Source of the DNA: Caryophanales bacterium UBA7278
GTDB taxonomy: Bacteria > Bacillota_I > Bacilli_A > RFN20 > CAG-826
Direction of reading: 5' to 3'
Assembly (NCBI GenBank): GCA_002472275.1
Contig: DKRQ01000019.1
Location: 62,001-126,000, forward strand
DNA length: 64,000 nucleotides
Shown here: positions 44,934-52,997 of the stretch, in pieces
Layout of the letters: each line of letters starts with the position of its first letter
Position numbering within the stretch: the first letter of the stretch is position 1
Translations under genes and position numbers: made by a program
Notes under the pieces: generated by a model
Told to the model about the DNA's origin: nothing
Seen by the model: the letters and a program-made list of their open reading frames with translations, nothing else
Databases searched by the model: none

Positions 44934-47318
44934 TTAGGCTTTCTTTCCTTGTTCGATGAAGCCTTTGATGAGAGAGGCGTTCTCGTAGGTCTTGAAGCCG
45001 TTACCTTCGGGGACGATGAGGGTCGGGGCCTGTTTGATGCCGAAGGATTCGGTGAGTTCCTTGTTGGAGACGGCGTCGATGTTCTGATAGGGGATACCCG
45101 CTTTATCAAGAAGCATCTTGGCCATTTTGCAGTTAGGGCAGGTCGGGGAGGTGAAGAGAAGGATTTGCTTCACTTCGGGGGCCTCGGCGTGGTGCTCATC
45201 ATGACCGCAGGTGCAGTGGTCGCCTTCCTCGACGATCGGGTGTTGATCTTCGCGGATGTCGTAGGTCTTCCTCATCTTGAACTCCTGCACCTTGCCGGCG
45301 TTCCAGTTCTTGATCGGACGGTAGTAACCGGTGATACGGGAGTAGACTTCGGTCTCCTTGCCGCAGATCGGGCACTTGTACTGCTCGCCGGTGATGTAGC
45401 CGTGATCCGAGCAAACGGAGTAGGTCGGGGACATCGTGTAATAGGGGAGCTTGTAGTTGGTCGCGATCTTGCGGACGAGCTTCATGCAGGATTCCCAGTT
45501 GGGTAAACGCTGGCCAAGGAAGGCGTGGAAGACGGTGCCAGAGGTGTAAAGGGTCTGGAAACGGTCTTGGACATCGAGGGCCGCGAAGATGTCGTCGGTG
45601 TACCCGACGGGAAGGTGGGACGAGTTGGTGTAATAGGGGGTTTCGCCATTCTTCGAGGCGGTGATGATGTCGGGATAACGCTGCTTGTCGTGCTTGGCAA
45701 GGCGGAAGGAGGTGGATTCGGCGGGGGTGGCCTCGAGGTTATAGAGGTCGCCGTATTGCTCCTGGTAGTCGGAGAGGCGTTCCCTCATGTGGTTGAGGAC
45801 TTCCTCGGTGAAGGCTTGGGCCTCGGGGTGGGTGAGGTCGCAACCGATCCAACGGGCATTGAGGCAGGCTTCGTTCATACCGACCAAACCGATGGTGGAG
45901 AAGTGGTTGTTGAAGGTGCCGAGGTAATGCTTGGTGTAGGGATAGAGTCCGATTTCGAGGAGTTTGGAAACGGTGTTCCTCTTGATCTTGAGCGAACGGG
46001 CCGAGATATCCATCAAGCGATCGAGGCGGGCATAGAAGTCGGCTTTGTCGGTCGCGAGGTAGGCTATGCGCGGCATGTTGATGGTAACGACGCCGATGGA
46101 GCCAGTGGATTCGCCAGATCCGAAGAAGCCGCCGGATTTCTTACGGAGCTCACGGAGGTCTAGGCGGAGACGGCAGCACATGGAGCGCACGTCGCTAGGC
46201 TTCATATCAGAGTTGATGTAGTTGGAGAAGTAGGGGGTGCCATACTTCGCGGTCATCGTGAAGAGGAGCTGGTTGTTCTCGGTCGGGGACCAGTCGAAGT
46301 CACGGGTGATGGAATAGGTCGGGATCGGATATTGGAAGCCGCGGCCATTCGCGTCGCCTTCGATCATGGTTTCGATGAAGGCCTTGTTGACCATGTCCAT
46401 TTCCTTTTTGCAATCACCATAGGTGAAGGGCATTTCCTCGCCGCCGACGATGGCGGGAAGGTTGGCCAAGTCATCCGGGCAGGTCCAGTCCAACGTGATG
46501 TTGGTGAAGGGGGATTGGGTGCCCCAACGGGACGGGGTGTTGACGCCGTAGATGAAGGATTGGATGCACTGCTTAACCTCGCGGTAGCTGAGGTTGTCCT
46601 TCTTAACGAAGGGAGCGAGGTAGGTGTCGAAGGAGGAGAACGCCTGAGCGCCAGCCCATTCGTTCTGCATGATGCCGAGGAAGTTGACCATCTGGTTGCA
46701 AAGGGTCATCAAGTGGCGGGCGGGGGAAGAGGTGATCTTGCCCGGGACGCCTCCAAGGCCTTGCTGGATGAGCTGCTTGAGGCTCCAGCCGGCGCAATAG
46801 CCGGTGAGCATGGAAAGGTCATGGATATGGATGTCGGCGTTACGATGCGCGTCCGCGATTTCCTTATCGTAGACTTCGGATAGCCAGTAGTTGGCGGTGA
46901 CGGCGCCGGAGTTGGAGAGGATCAAGCCACCGACGGAATAGGTGACGGTGGAGTTCTCTTTGACACGCCAGTCGGCGACGCGGAGGTAGGAGTCGACGAC
47001 GTTTTTGAAGTCGAGGCTCGTGTTCTTGACCTGACGCAAGGCGGCGTGCTTATTGCGGTAATCCATGTAGGATTTCGCGACTTCGATGTAGCCGGCTTGG
47101 ATGAGGACGATTTCAACGGCGTCCTGGATGTCCTCAACCCCGATGCTCTCGTCTTTGATCTTCGGGTTGAAAACAGAGGTGACCCTCAAAGCGAGGAGCT
47201 CAACGATGTCGGGGGTGACTTCCTTGTGCTCCGCGGTGAAAGCGCGGTCGATGGCGCTTTGGATCTTCTTAAGATCGAATGGGACGGTGGTGCCGTCTCT
47301 TTTGGTAACTTTCAGCAT
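44934..47318 (-). CDS. nrdD: anaerobic ribonucleoside-triphosphate reductase with fused redoxin domain
   Basis: A 794-residue class III RNR that makes dNTPs without oxygen. Residues 1-95 form the ATP cone (KVTKRDGTTVPFDLKKIQSA). The catalytic barrel follows, then zinc site CSDHGY/CPICG and the glycyl-radical loop VYSRITGYYRPIKNWN near residue 670. The last 78 residues are an extra glutaredoxin/thioredoxin-like domain with CPNC near 727. The start is at 47318 with GGGAGA; the frame is open to 47573 through the leader. A structured leader precedes it. Confidence 0.93.
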   Translation of the reverse strand: MLKVTKRDGTTVPFDLKKIQSAIDRAFTAEHKEVTPDIVELLALRVTSVFNPKIKDESIGVEDIQDAVEIVLIQAGYIEVAKSYMDYRNKHAALRQVKNTSLDFKNVVDSYLRVADWRVKENSTVTYSVGGLILSNSGAVTANYWLSEVYDKEIADAHRNADIHIHDLSMLTGYCAGWSLKQLIQQGLGGVPGKITSSPARHLMTLCNQMVNFLGIMQNEWAGAQAFSSFDTYLAPFVKKDNLSYREVKQCIQSFIYGVNTPSRWGTQSPFTNITLDWTCPDDLANLPAIVGGEEMPFTYGDCKKEMDMVNKAFIETMIEGDANGRGFQYPIPTYSITRDFDWSPTENNQLLFTMTAKYGTPYFSNYINSDMKPSDVRSMCCRLRLDLRELRKKSGGFFGSGESTGSIGVVTINMPRIAYLATDKADFYARLDRLMDISARSLKIKRNTVSKLLEIGLYPYTKHYLGTFNNHFSTIGLVGMNEACLNARWIGCDLTHPEAQAFTEEVLNHMRERLSDYQEQYGDLYNLEATPAESTSFRLAKHDKQRYPDIITASKNGETPYYTNSSHLPVGYTDDIFAALDVQDRFQTLYTSGTVFHAFLGQRLPNWESCMKLVRKIATNYKLPYYTMSPTYSVCSDHGYITGEQYKCPICGKETEVYSRITGYYRPIKNWNAGKVQEFKMRKTYDIREDQHPIVEEGDHCTCGHDEHHAEAPEVKQILLFTSPTCPNCKMAKMLLDKAGIPYQNIDAVSNKELTESFGIKQAPTLIVPEGNGFKTYENASLIKGFIEQGKKA

Positions 47319-47751
47319 GGTTACTCTCCCTTGATGATGTGGTGTCAACGGACTGGCTGGCGGGCTTCTAAAACCCTGTCTGTGGCTTGAACCACGCGTC
47401 AAACCGTTGACGTATATAAGGCCCTCCCGTGGGTCTTGCGAGAGATATATTAAGGAGCGAAAAACAAAATGCAAAAGGAAACGCTTAAGCGGAAAAAAGT
47501 GTTTGAAATTCGACCCTTGCAAAGCACTTTTTTTCGTGGAAGCGCGATGCGGACTAAGAAAACCCGTCAACATTAGTAGTTTTGGTTTTTATAAGTTGGC
47601 GTTTTTTGAGATGGAACGCCGTTCTATTTTTGGACAGTGTATAAATTTTTGGTTTTGGTAATCGGCCCTCTTCCTTCCGCCAAGGTTATTTCTTTTATTT
47701 AAAAAAGAAGTTAGGTCTATTAATATAGGAAGCCGGAGGTCAACCAAAACA
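47319..47751. other. nrdD/mscL intergenic region
   Basis: Holds the nrdD leader and its likely promoter (TTGCAT with TAATAT on the minus strand, near 47448-47475), an inverted repeat AAAAAAGTG/CACTTTTTT (47493-47533), and an AT-rich mscL promoter region near 47700-47732. Confidence 0.4.
47338..47410 (-). promoter_or_regulatory. structured nrdD leader
   Basis: An 8-bp closing stem (GTCAACGG with CCGTTGAC) encloses two short hairpins (GTGG/CCAC and GGG/CCC), giving a three-way junction of about 66 nt upstream of the ribosome site. It resembles a small aptamer or protein-binding leader; no known riboswitch class was matched. Confidence 0.4.
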
Positions 47752-48474
47752 ATGGCTAAACTTACTAAAGAAGAAAAGAAGGCTCTAAAGCTGAAAAGGA
47801 AACAAGAGGGCAAAGGTCTCTGGAATGAGTTCAAGGCCTTCGTCAACCGCGGCAACGCATTCATGCTCGCCGTCGGCGTCGTCATCGGCGGTGCGTTCTC
47901 CGCGATCGTCAATGCCTTCGTCGGAATGCTGACGTCCCTCGCCACCTGGCCCGTTCCTGGTGGTCTCAAAGGCTTGGTCACCGTCCTACCGGCCGTGACC
48001 GAGGCCCAAAAAGGCGCCACCTTCAAAGGCGCCGAAGGTCTCTATACCCTTCAGGCCTTCACCATGGCTGAAGCCAACCAAAAGGTCGTTGAGTTCGCCG
48101 CCGCCCAAGGCCGCGATGGGCTTACCGTCAATGACGCTGACTTCATCCAGTGGAAGAACTCCCTTCTAGGCCTCTATGAACAGCATGGCACCACCTTCAC
48201 CTCGAAGATGTCCGCCATCATCGATTGGGGCACCCTAATCAACGCCGTCATTGCCTTCATCATCATCGCCGTCGTCCTATTCGTCATCGTCAAGTTGTCG
48301 AATGCCGCCGCCGCGAGGAAGGCCGCTCTCGAAGCCAAGGCTCGCGAAGCCTACTATCAGAAGCACCCTGAGGAGCGTCCCGTCGAACCCGAACCGGAAG
48401 CTCCGAAGCCGACCCAAGAGGAATTGCTCACCGCGATCCTCGCCGAGCTCAAGAAGGGCAACGCCGGAAAATAA
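47752..48474 (+). CDS. mscL: large-conductance mechanosensitive channel MscL, long loop
   Basis: A pentameric channel that opens under membrane tension. It has WNEFKAFVNRGNAFMLAVGV (residues 24-43), TM1 to about residue 64, and TM2 SAIIDWGTLINAVIAFIIIA (from 154). The loop between them is about 90 residues, well above the usual 30-45, and a Lys-rich extension of about 20 residues precedes the channel. A C-terminal amphipathic ELLTAILAELKKG closes it. SD GGAGG; terminator follows. Confidence 0.88.
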   Translation: MAKLTKEEKKALKLKRKQEGKGLWNEFKAFVNRGNAFMLAVGVVIGGAFSAIVNAFVGMLTSLATWPVPGGLKGLVTVLPAVTEAQKGATFKGAEGLYTLQAFTMAEANQKVVEFAAAQGRDGLTVNDADFIQWKNSLLGLYEQHGTTFTSKMSAIIDWGTLINAVIAFIIIAVVLFVIVKLSNAAAARKAALEAKAREAYYQKHPEERPVEPEPEAPKPTQEELLTAILAELKKGNAGK

Positions 48475-48492
48475 AAACCAAAGTAGACCTCC

Positions 48493-48527
48493 AAAGGAAG
48501 CGGGCCATTGGGTCCGCTTTTCCTTTG
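48493..48527 (+). terminator. intrinsic terminator after mscL
   Basis: AAAGGAAGCGG pairs with CCGCTTTTCCTTT (one bulge); overlaps the -35 region of the next gene. Confidence 0.65.
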
Positions 48528-48530
48528 CGT

Positions 48531-48536
48531 TACAAT
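48531..48536 (+). promoter_or_regulatory. -10 box, leaderless start of phosphatase-NUDIX gene
   Basis: TACAAT, 6 nt before the ATG at 48543, with TTGGGT 17 nt upstream. Confidence 0.55.
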
Positions 48537-48542
48537 ACCCGC

Positions 48543-49619
48543 ATGTTTAAAAGCTACGCCTTCCAAGGCATCGACAACTTCCGTGATCTAGGCGGATATG
48601 AATGCGACTACGGCATGACCTCCTATGGGGTCGTTTATCGTTCTGCGACTCCGGTGAATGCGACGCCGGCCGACATCGAGAAGATCGTTGGTTTGGGTAT
48701 TCGCAGTGTCATCGACCTTCGCGAAGATAGCGTCAAGAAAACTCACCCCTCTCCTTTCAAAGGGGACAGCAGATTCAAAGTCATCGAATTGAACGTGAAC
48801 GGCAGCGGACGCGTTCCGGTCGATCATGATGATGTCCTCGCCTCCTATATGGAGATGGTGGAGGATCCTTATTCCGCGAGAAGGATCATCAGGGCCCTCC
48901 TCGATTGCGAGAAGCCTTGCCTTATCCATTGCAACGCCGGAAAAGATAGAACCGGGGTCTTTGCTGCCCTTATTTTGACCGCCCAAGGTGTGAGGTTCGA
49001 TGACGTGAACGCGGACTACATGTCCTCTTTCCCGTACCTATTCGACGCCACGGAAAAACTCTTAGAAATGAAGCCGGACTTCCCCGAGGTCTGCCTAAGG
49101 CCAAATATCCACATGCTGCATGAATTTATGCAGATGTTTTTCGAAAAATATGAGGATTTTGATGGGTATTTCGAGGCAATCGGCCTTTCCGAAGCGGATG
49201 CAAACGCCTTCAAAAACATCCTCGGCGTTCAGGAAAAAAGCTGTGGCGCGGTCGTTTTCCATCAGGGCAAAGTCCTCGTTGAACACATGGCCGCTGGACA
49301 CTATTCGATCCCAAAAGGACACGTCGAGCCAATCGATGAAAGCGATGAGGCGACGGCGATCAGAGAAATCAAAGAAGAGACGTGCTTGGATGCCTCCATT
49401 AAGCCTGGGTTCCATGCCGAAACCGTCTATTCGCCTAGACCCGGCCACATCAAAAAAGTCCATTGGTTCGCAGCCGAAGTCGAAAGCGTAGACGTTAAAC
49501 CTCAGGAAGCCGAGGTAAGGGAAATCTACTTCCTCTCTCCCGAGGATGCGCTCATCACGTTAACCCACAATTCCGATCGCGAGGTGCTCATTAGTTGCTG
49601 CCGTTACTTATTCCCTTAA
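48543..49619 (+). CDS. tyrosine phosphatase-like domain fused to NUDIX hydrolase
   Basis: A 358-residue fusion. Residues 1-225 are a DSP/PTP-like phosphatase: YRSATPVN, IRSVIDLRE and the CX5R loop HCNAGKDRTG near residue 130. Residues 232-358 are a NUDIX domain with GHVEPIDESDEATAIREIKE near 260 (one residue longer than the canonical box). The two could act on a phosphorylated nucleotide-linked substrate or on proteins and alarmones. No such fusion is a textbook enzyme. The start is leaderless. Confidence 0.85.
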   Translation: MFKSYAFQGIDNFRDLGGYECDYGMTSYGVVYRSATPVNATPADIEKIVGLGIRSVIDLREDSVKKTHPSPFKGDSRFKVIELNVNGSGRVPVDHDDVLASYMEMVEDPYSARRIIRALLDCEKPCLIHCNAGKDRTGVFAALILTAQGVRFDDVNADYMSSFPYLFDATEKLLEMKPDFPEVCLRPNIHMLHEFMQMFFEKYEDFDGYFEAIGLSEADANAFKNILGVQEKSCGAVVFHQGKVLVEHMAAGHYSIPKGHVEPIDESDEATAIREIKEETCLDASIKPGFHAETVYSPRPGHIKKVHWFAAEVESVDVKPQEAEVREIYFLSPEDALITLTHNSDREVLISCCRYLFP

Positions 49620-50572
49620 TCTTTGAATAAGCGACGGATGTCCTTCATGAACTCGACGGGGTTCTCCATCGCGCAGATATGACAATAGCCTTCGTAAGTG
49701 ATGAAGGCTTTTTTCTTGGCTTTGACTCGATTTTCCAGATAGTCCTTGGCAATGGGGTAGGGGGTGATGTAGTCTTCGCTGCCCTGAATCACGTAATAAG
49801 GCATCGGAAAATGGAGAGTCCCTGAAGGAAGGTTGCGGTCGGCTTTGCTCCAATTCGAGAAAGCGAAGCCGCTGAGGTTCGCACCCTTTTTCCAAAGGCG
49901 CTTTTCTCGCCAGGTGTATTCCTTGCTACGCCTGAAGGGTTTGACCTCACGGACTTTGTAAGGCTCAAACCATTCGGGTTCTAAGGTCGGGTGGAGGAGT
50001 GAAAGGAAGATGCCTCTAGATTCCCTGGTCTGGAACTTAGGTTCGCCAGGGCGCCCGATTTGATGGAGCAAGTCGAGTTTTTCGTCTTCCCCTCGTTCTT
50101 GAAGCACGCATTCAAGAGTTTCGTATTGCCAGCGCAAAGACGGGTCAACCCCGACGAATTGGCCATAGCCAATATAGGCTTTGAATAAGGATGGCTCCTT
50201 AAGGAGGGCTCTAGTGCCGATGAAGGATCCAAAGGATTCGCCAACGAGGTAAACCTGTGTTTGGCTTGTTCCTTCTAATAGCCATCTTGCCCAGGCGATG
50301 ACGTCATCGACGTATTTGTCGACGGTCAGGTCTCGCGGGGTAAGCTTCTTCGAATAGGATGCCCCCGAGCCGCGTTCGTCATAGGCGGCAAGGGTGTAAT
50401 GGTCGCATAGAGGCAGGAAGTTAGCGGCGATTTTGTGACGAAAGGGATTGCCGGGGCCTCCATGGAGAAAAAGGATGATGGGGTTATTCACGTCCTCGCC
50501 CCAAACGTGGATGGTCTGGACGACTCCGTTGATTTCAACCCGCTCCTTAAAGTCGATGCTAGGCTTTCTCAT
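49616..50572 (-). CDS. alpha/beta hydrolase, proline iminopeptidase-like
   Basis: A 318-residue hydrolase. LFLHGGPGNPF forms the oxyanion region, LVGESFGSFIG the nucleophile elbow (Ser near residue 115), and GSEDYITPYPIA plus GYCHICAMENP the acid/His pair. This pattern is of proline iminopeptidases and related esterases. The Met at 50572 overlaps the ATP-grasp gene by 14 nt, so it is second in an operon; the longer frame is an overlap artefact. Confidence 0.8.
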   Translation of the reverse strand: MRKPSIDFKERVEINGVVQTIHVWGEDVNNPIILFLHGGPGNPFRHKIAANFLPLCDHYTLAAYDERGSGASYSKKLTPRDLTVDKYVDDVIAWARWLLEGTSQTQVYLVGESFGSFIGTRALLKEPSLFKAYIGYGQFVGVDPSLRWQYETLECVLQERGEDEKLDLLHQIGRPGEPKFQTRESRGIFLSLLHPTLEPEWFEPYKVREVKPFRRSKEYTWREKRLWKKGANLSGFAFSNWSKADRNLPSGTLHFPMPYYVIQGSEDYITPYPIAKDYLENRVKAKKKAFITYEGYCHICAMENPVEFMKDIRRLFKD

Positions 50573-51461
50573 AAATAACTCCGTGGATATAAGAGGCATA
50601 AGCCCCGGCGATATTGACCCCGGTGACTTTTTCCGCGCCTTCGATAAAAGCGTTGGAGTTGACTTCGCAAAGGACAGGCTCGCCTTTTTCATCGATGAGG
50701 ATATCCACGCCGCAATAGTCTAGACCCAAGATGGAGGCTGCCTTTTCAGCCATCGCTTTCTCTTTTTCGGACAACTGGATTGGCACGCCATGACCCCCGA
50801 CTGCGATGTTGCTTCTGAAGTCGCCGTTTTCGGATTTTCTGCAATAGCCGCAAACCGTCTTTCCACCGATGACGATGAGGCGGTGGTCCATACCAAAAGA
50901 AGCGGAAATCGCCTCTTGATAAAGGCGCGGTTCCCTGGTCAATTTGGCTTCGATTTCAGCGAGTTCCTTCTCGTTTTTGACGAGGAATACATTGCAGCCC
51001 ATCGAGCCGAAATTTCCTTTGGCCACAATTGGAAAAGAGAGGGTTTTTGCAAGGTTATTCAAGAATTCATCGGAGTTTTTCAAGGAATAATGCAAGGGGG
51101 CAGAAACGGTTTTAGGCATGTGAATTCCCGCGTTTGCGAGGGAAAGGTAAGTGAGCATTTTGTCATCGCAAAGCTCAATTGCCTTGGCCTTATTGAATAG
51201 CCTTAATCCGGCCATTTCGAGCATGGAGGCGATGTAGCGGTCCTTGTCTAGAAACAAGGCGAAATCATAAGGAAGATCTTCGTGCTTCAGGCTTCCATCT
51301 TGGCCAACATAGGCGAAGATTTCGGAGGCCGGCCGAACATCGGTTTCGATTTGAAAACGAGAAAACTCGTCCTTCATCCTTTGCAGGAAATGGGCAACTG
51401 AAGGCAACGTTTCGTAAGCGTTGACCACGATGAGGCATTTTTTGCTGGAAGATCCCATCAT
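50559..51461 (-). CDS. RimK-like ATP-grasp ligase
   Basis: A 300-residue ATP-grasp enzyme, probably adding an amino acid (often glutamate) to a protein or small molecule. FPIVAKGNFGSMGCNVFLV is the ATP-grasp loop, DHRLIVIGGKTVCGYCRKSE and VDILIDEKGEPVLCEVNSN the metal site near the C-terminus. It heads an operon with the alpha/beta hydrolase, perhaps a make-and-break pair for a peptide bond. Leaderless: TATAAT 7 nt upstream. Confidence 0.8.
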   Translation of the reverse strand: MMGSSSKKCLIVVNAYETLPSVAHFLQRMKDEFSRFQIETDVRPASEIFAYVGQDGSLKHEDLPYDFALFLDKDRYIASMLEMAGLRLFNKAKAIELCDDKMLTYLSLANAGIHMPKTVSAPLHYSLKNSDEFLNNLAKTLSFPIVAKGNFGSMGCNVFLVKNEKELAEIEAKLTREPRLYQEAISASFGMDHRLIVIGGKTVCGYCRKSENGDFRSNIAVGGHGVPIQLSEKEKAMAEKAASILGLDYCGVDILIDEKGEPVLCEVNSNAFIEGAEKVTGVNIAGAYASYIHGVIYEKA

Positions 51462-51468
51462 GGTCGAA

Positions 51469-51474
51469 ATTATA
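51469..51474 (-). promoter_or_regulatory. -10 box, leaderless start of ATP-grasp gene
   Basis: A perfect TATAAT, 7 nt before the ATG at 51461. Confidence 0.6.
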
Positions 51475-51551
51475 GCATTGATCCCTTGCGGTGATTTTCT
51501 CTAGAAAAAAGAAAAACGCGTGCATTAAAATGAAATGAAATCAGGAGGGCT

Positions 51552-51770
51552 ATGAAAATGGCTGATGGGAAAAAGGTTTATCACGTTTCGAAGAGGCCGT
51601 CCGACGGCAAGTGGACTGTTAAGTTCGCTGGCGGCGAGAAGGTAATCAAACTCTTCGACACCAAGGTTGAGGCTCTTGCCTACGCCGACCAATTGGCGGC
51701 CAACCAGGATGGCACCGTTATCGCTCGTGCTTCCAAGGGAGCGCATGCGGGCAAGTTCCACAAGCGTTAA
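51552..51770 (+). CDS. DUF2188-domain small protein
   Basis: A 72-residue basic protein. VYHVSKRPSDGKWTVKFAGG and KVEALAYADQLAANQDGTV follow the DUF2188 pattern, a short domain found widely in bacteria and phages without a known function. It has SD GGAGGG and a terminator at 51791. Confidence 0.8.
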   Translation: MKMADGKKVYHVSKRPSDGKWTVKFAGGEKVIKLFDTKVEALAYADQLAANQDGTVIARASKGAHAGKFHKR

Positions 51771-51790
51771 TCGCTTAAAACAAGACAATC

Positions 51791-51813
51791 GGGGCGCATG
51801 CCCCTTTTGTTTT
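51791..51813 (+). terminator. intrinsic terminator
   Basis: GGGGC pairs with GCCCC around GCAT, then TTTTGTTTT. Confidence 0.75.
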
Positions 51814-51845
51814 GCCCCCGCGAGCATAAAATATTTATTGCTTCC

Positions 51846-52400
51846 ATGAAGATTGACAAGAACTCCTTATTTGCCGAAATCGTTCGTTTCGTCGTTATCG
51901 GTGTCTACGGCACCTTGATCGACCTAGCCGTCGAAGGATGGCTGACCTCTTTGGCTTCCTCGAAAACTGCAGGCGCGAGCCATGTCGTCGCGTTCTTTGC
52001 ATTGTTTGCCATCTCGGTCATTGGATTCTTGGTTGCAACTCCGGCAACCTGGTCTTTGACGTCTGTCTGGGGATTCCAAAACGTCCGCGAAGAAGATGAA
52101 AAGAAAGCCAAATCCCTTAAAGGAATCTTGATCTTCACCTTCTGGGCCGCCCTCGGCCTATTGATCGGCGGCCTCGTTCAATTCCTTGGCTATATGACTT
52201 GCCTTGAGTGGACTCCGCTAAACATCAACATCCTCGGCGGGTTCAACTTCGAGGAGATGTTCGTCAAAGGCAACATCAACGTTTTCGCTGCCTGGTTCAT
52301 CGTCTTCGTGGTCCGCACCGCGGTCACGATGACCTGGAACTTCATCACGAGAAAACTATTCATTTATCGCGCGCCTAAAGCTGAGCAAAAGGGGGAATGA
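51846..52400 (+). CDS. GtrA-family membrane protein
   Basis: A 184-residue protein with four membrane segments and the GtrA pattern: RFVVIGVYGTLIDL at the start and TWNFITRKLFIY near the end. Members help flip lipid-linked sugars or otherwise shape surface glycans, and could work with the GtrB-like enzyme elsewhere in the window, though they are not linked. Overlaps the DtxR gene by 4 nt. Confidence 0.78.
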   Translation: MKIDKNSLFAEIVRFVVIGVYGTLIDLAVEGWLTSLASSKTAGASHVVAFFALFAISVIGFLVATPATWSLTSVWGFQNVREEDEKKAKSLKGILIFTFWAALGLLIGGLVQFLGYMTCLEWTPLNINILGGFNFEEMFVKGNINVFAAWFIVFVVRTAVTMTWNFITRKLFIYRAPKAEQKGE

Positions 52401-52771
52401 TCATGAAGCCGACCACAAGATCCCAAGAAGATTTCCTTGAAGCCCTTTTGATGCTTGAAGAAGCGGGGGAGCCTTTGGAGACCACCCGCATGGCCAAGAA
52501 ACTAGGCATTTCCAAACCTGCGATTCACCAGATGGGCCACGAGCTGATCAACAGAGGCTATATCACCCGTATTGACTATGGCGATATGTCGCTTACCGAA
52601 GAGGGAAGAAAGATCGCCAAGAACATCCTCCATCGTCACCAAGTCCTCAAAGACTTCTTGCTAAGCATCGGCGTGGACGAGCAAACCGCCGAAGACGACG
52701 GATGCGAAATGGAGCACATCATCTCCGAAGCGACCTTCGCGGCGATCGAAAAGAAATTGAATTCCAAATAA
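52397..52771 (+). CDS. DtxR/MntR-family metal-dependent regulator
   Basis: A 124-residue winged-helix protein. RSQEDFLEALLMLEEAGEPL, KLGISKPAIHQMGHELINRG (recognition helix) and LTEEGRKIAKNILHRHQVL followed by CEMEHIIS match the iron/manganese-sensing DtxR family in its short form without an SH3 domain. Metal ligands plausible in DxxxCEMEH. Its targets are unknown; the GtrA gene is translationally coupled. Confidence 0.85.
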   Translation: MIMKPTTRSQEDFLEALLMLEEAGEPLETTRMAKKLGISKPAIHQMGHELINRGYITRIDYGDMSLTEEGRKIAKNILHRHQVLKDFLLSIGVDEQTAEDDGCEMEHIISEATFAAIEKKLNSK

Positions 52772-52785
52772 GGAAATAAGGAGAG

Positions 52786-52813
52786 ACCGTCCGCGAGGGC
52801 GGTTTTCCTTTTT
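52786..52813 (+). terminator. intrinsic terminator
   Basis: ACCGTCC pairs with GGGCGGT (one G-U) followed by TTTCC TTTTT. Confidence 0.7.
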
Positions 52814-52921
52814 CGCAATAGAAATAGGCCAAAAAACAGGCAAAAAGTTTGAGAAATTTAATTTTGAAGTAATTTTATATGGAGTCTTACTTCCAAAAAA
52901 GTTTCGATAATTGCTTATTTT

Positions 52922-52973
52922 TGTTAATCACAAGGAAAAGAGCTATTAACAAAATTCCTTAAAATGGCATAAT
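52922..52973 (+). promoter_or_regulatory. glnA promoter with inverted repeat
   Basis: TGTTAAT (52922-52928) and ATTAACA (52945-52951) form an inverted repeat; TTAACA (52946-52951) and CATAAT (52968-52973) make a -35/-10 pair. A repressor bound to the repeat would cover the -35. Confidence 0.45.
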
Positions 52974-52997
52974 TTCTTGGTTTCTTGAGGAAAATCG

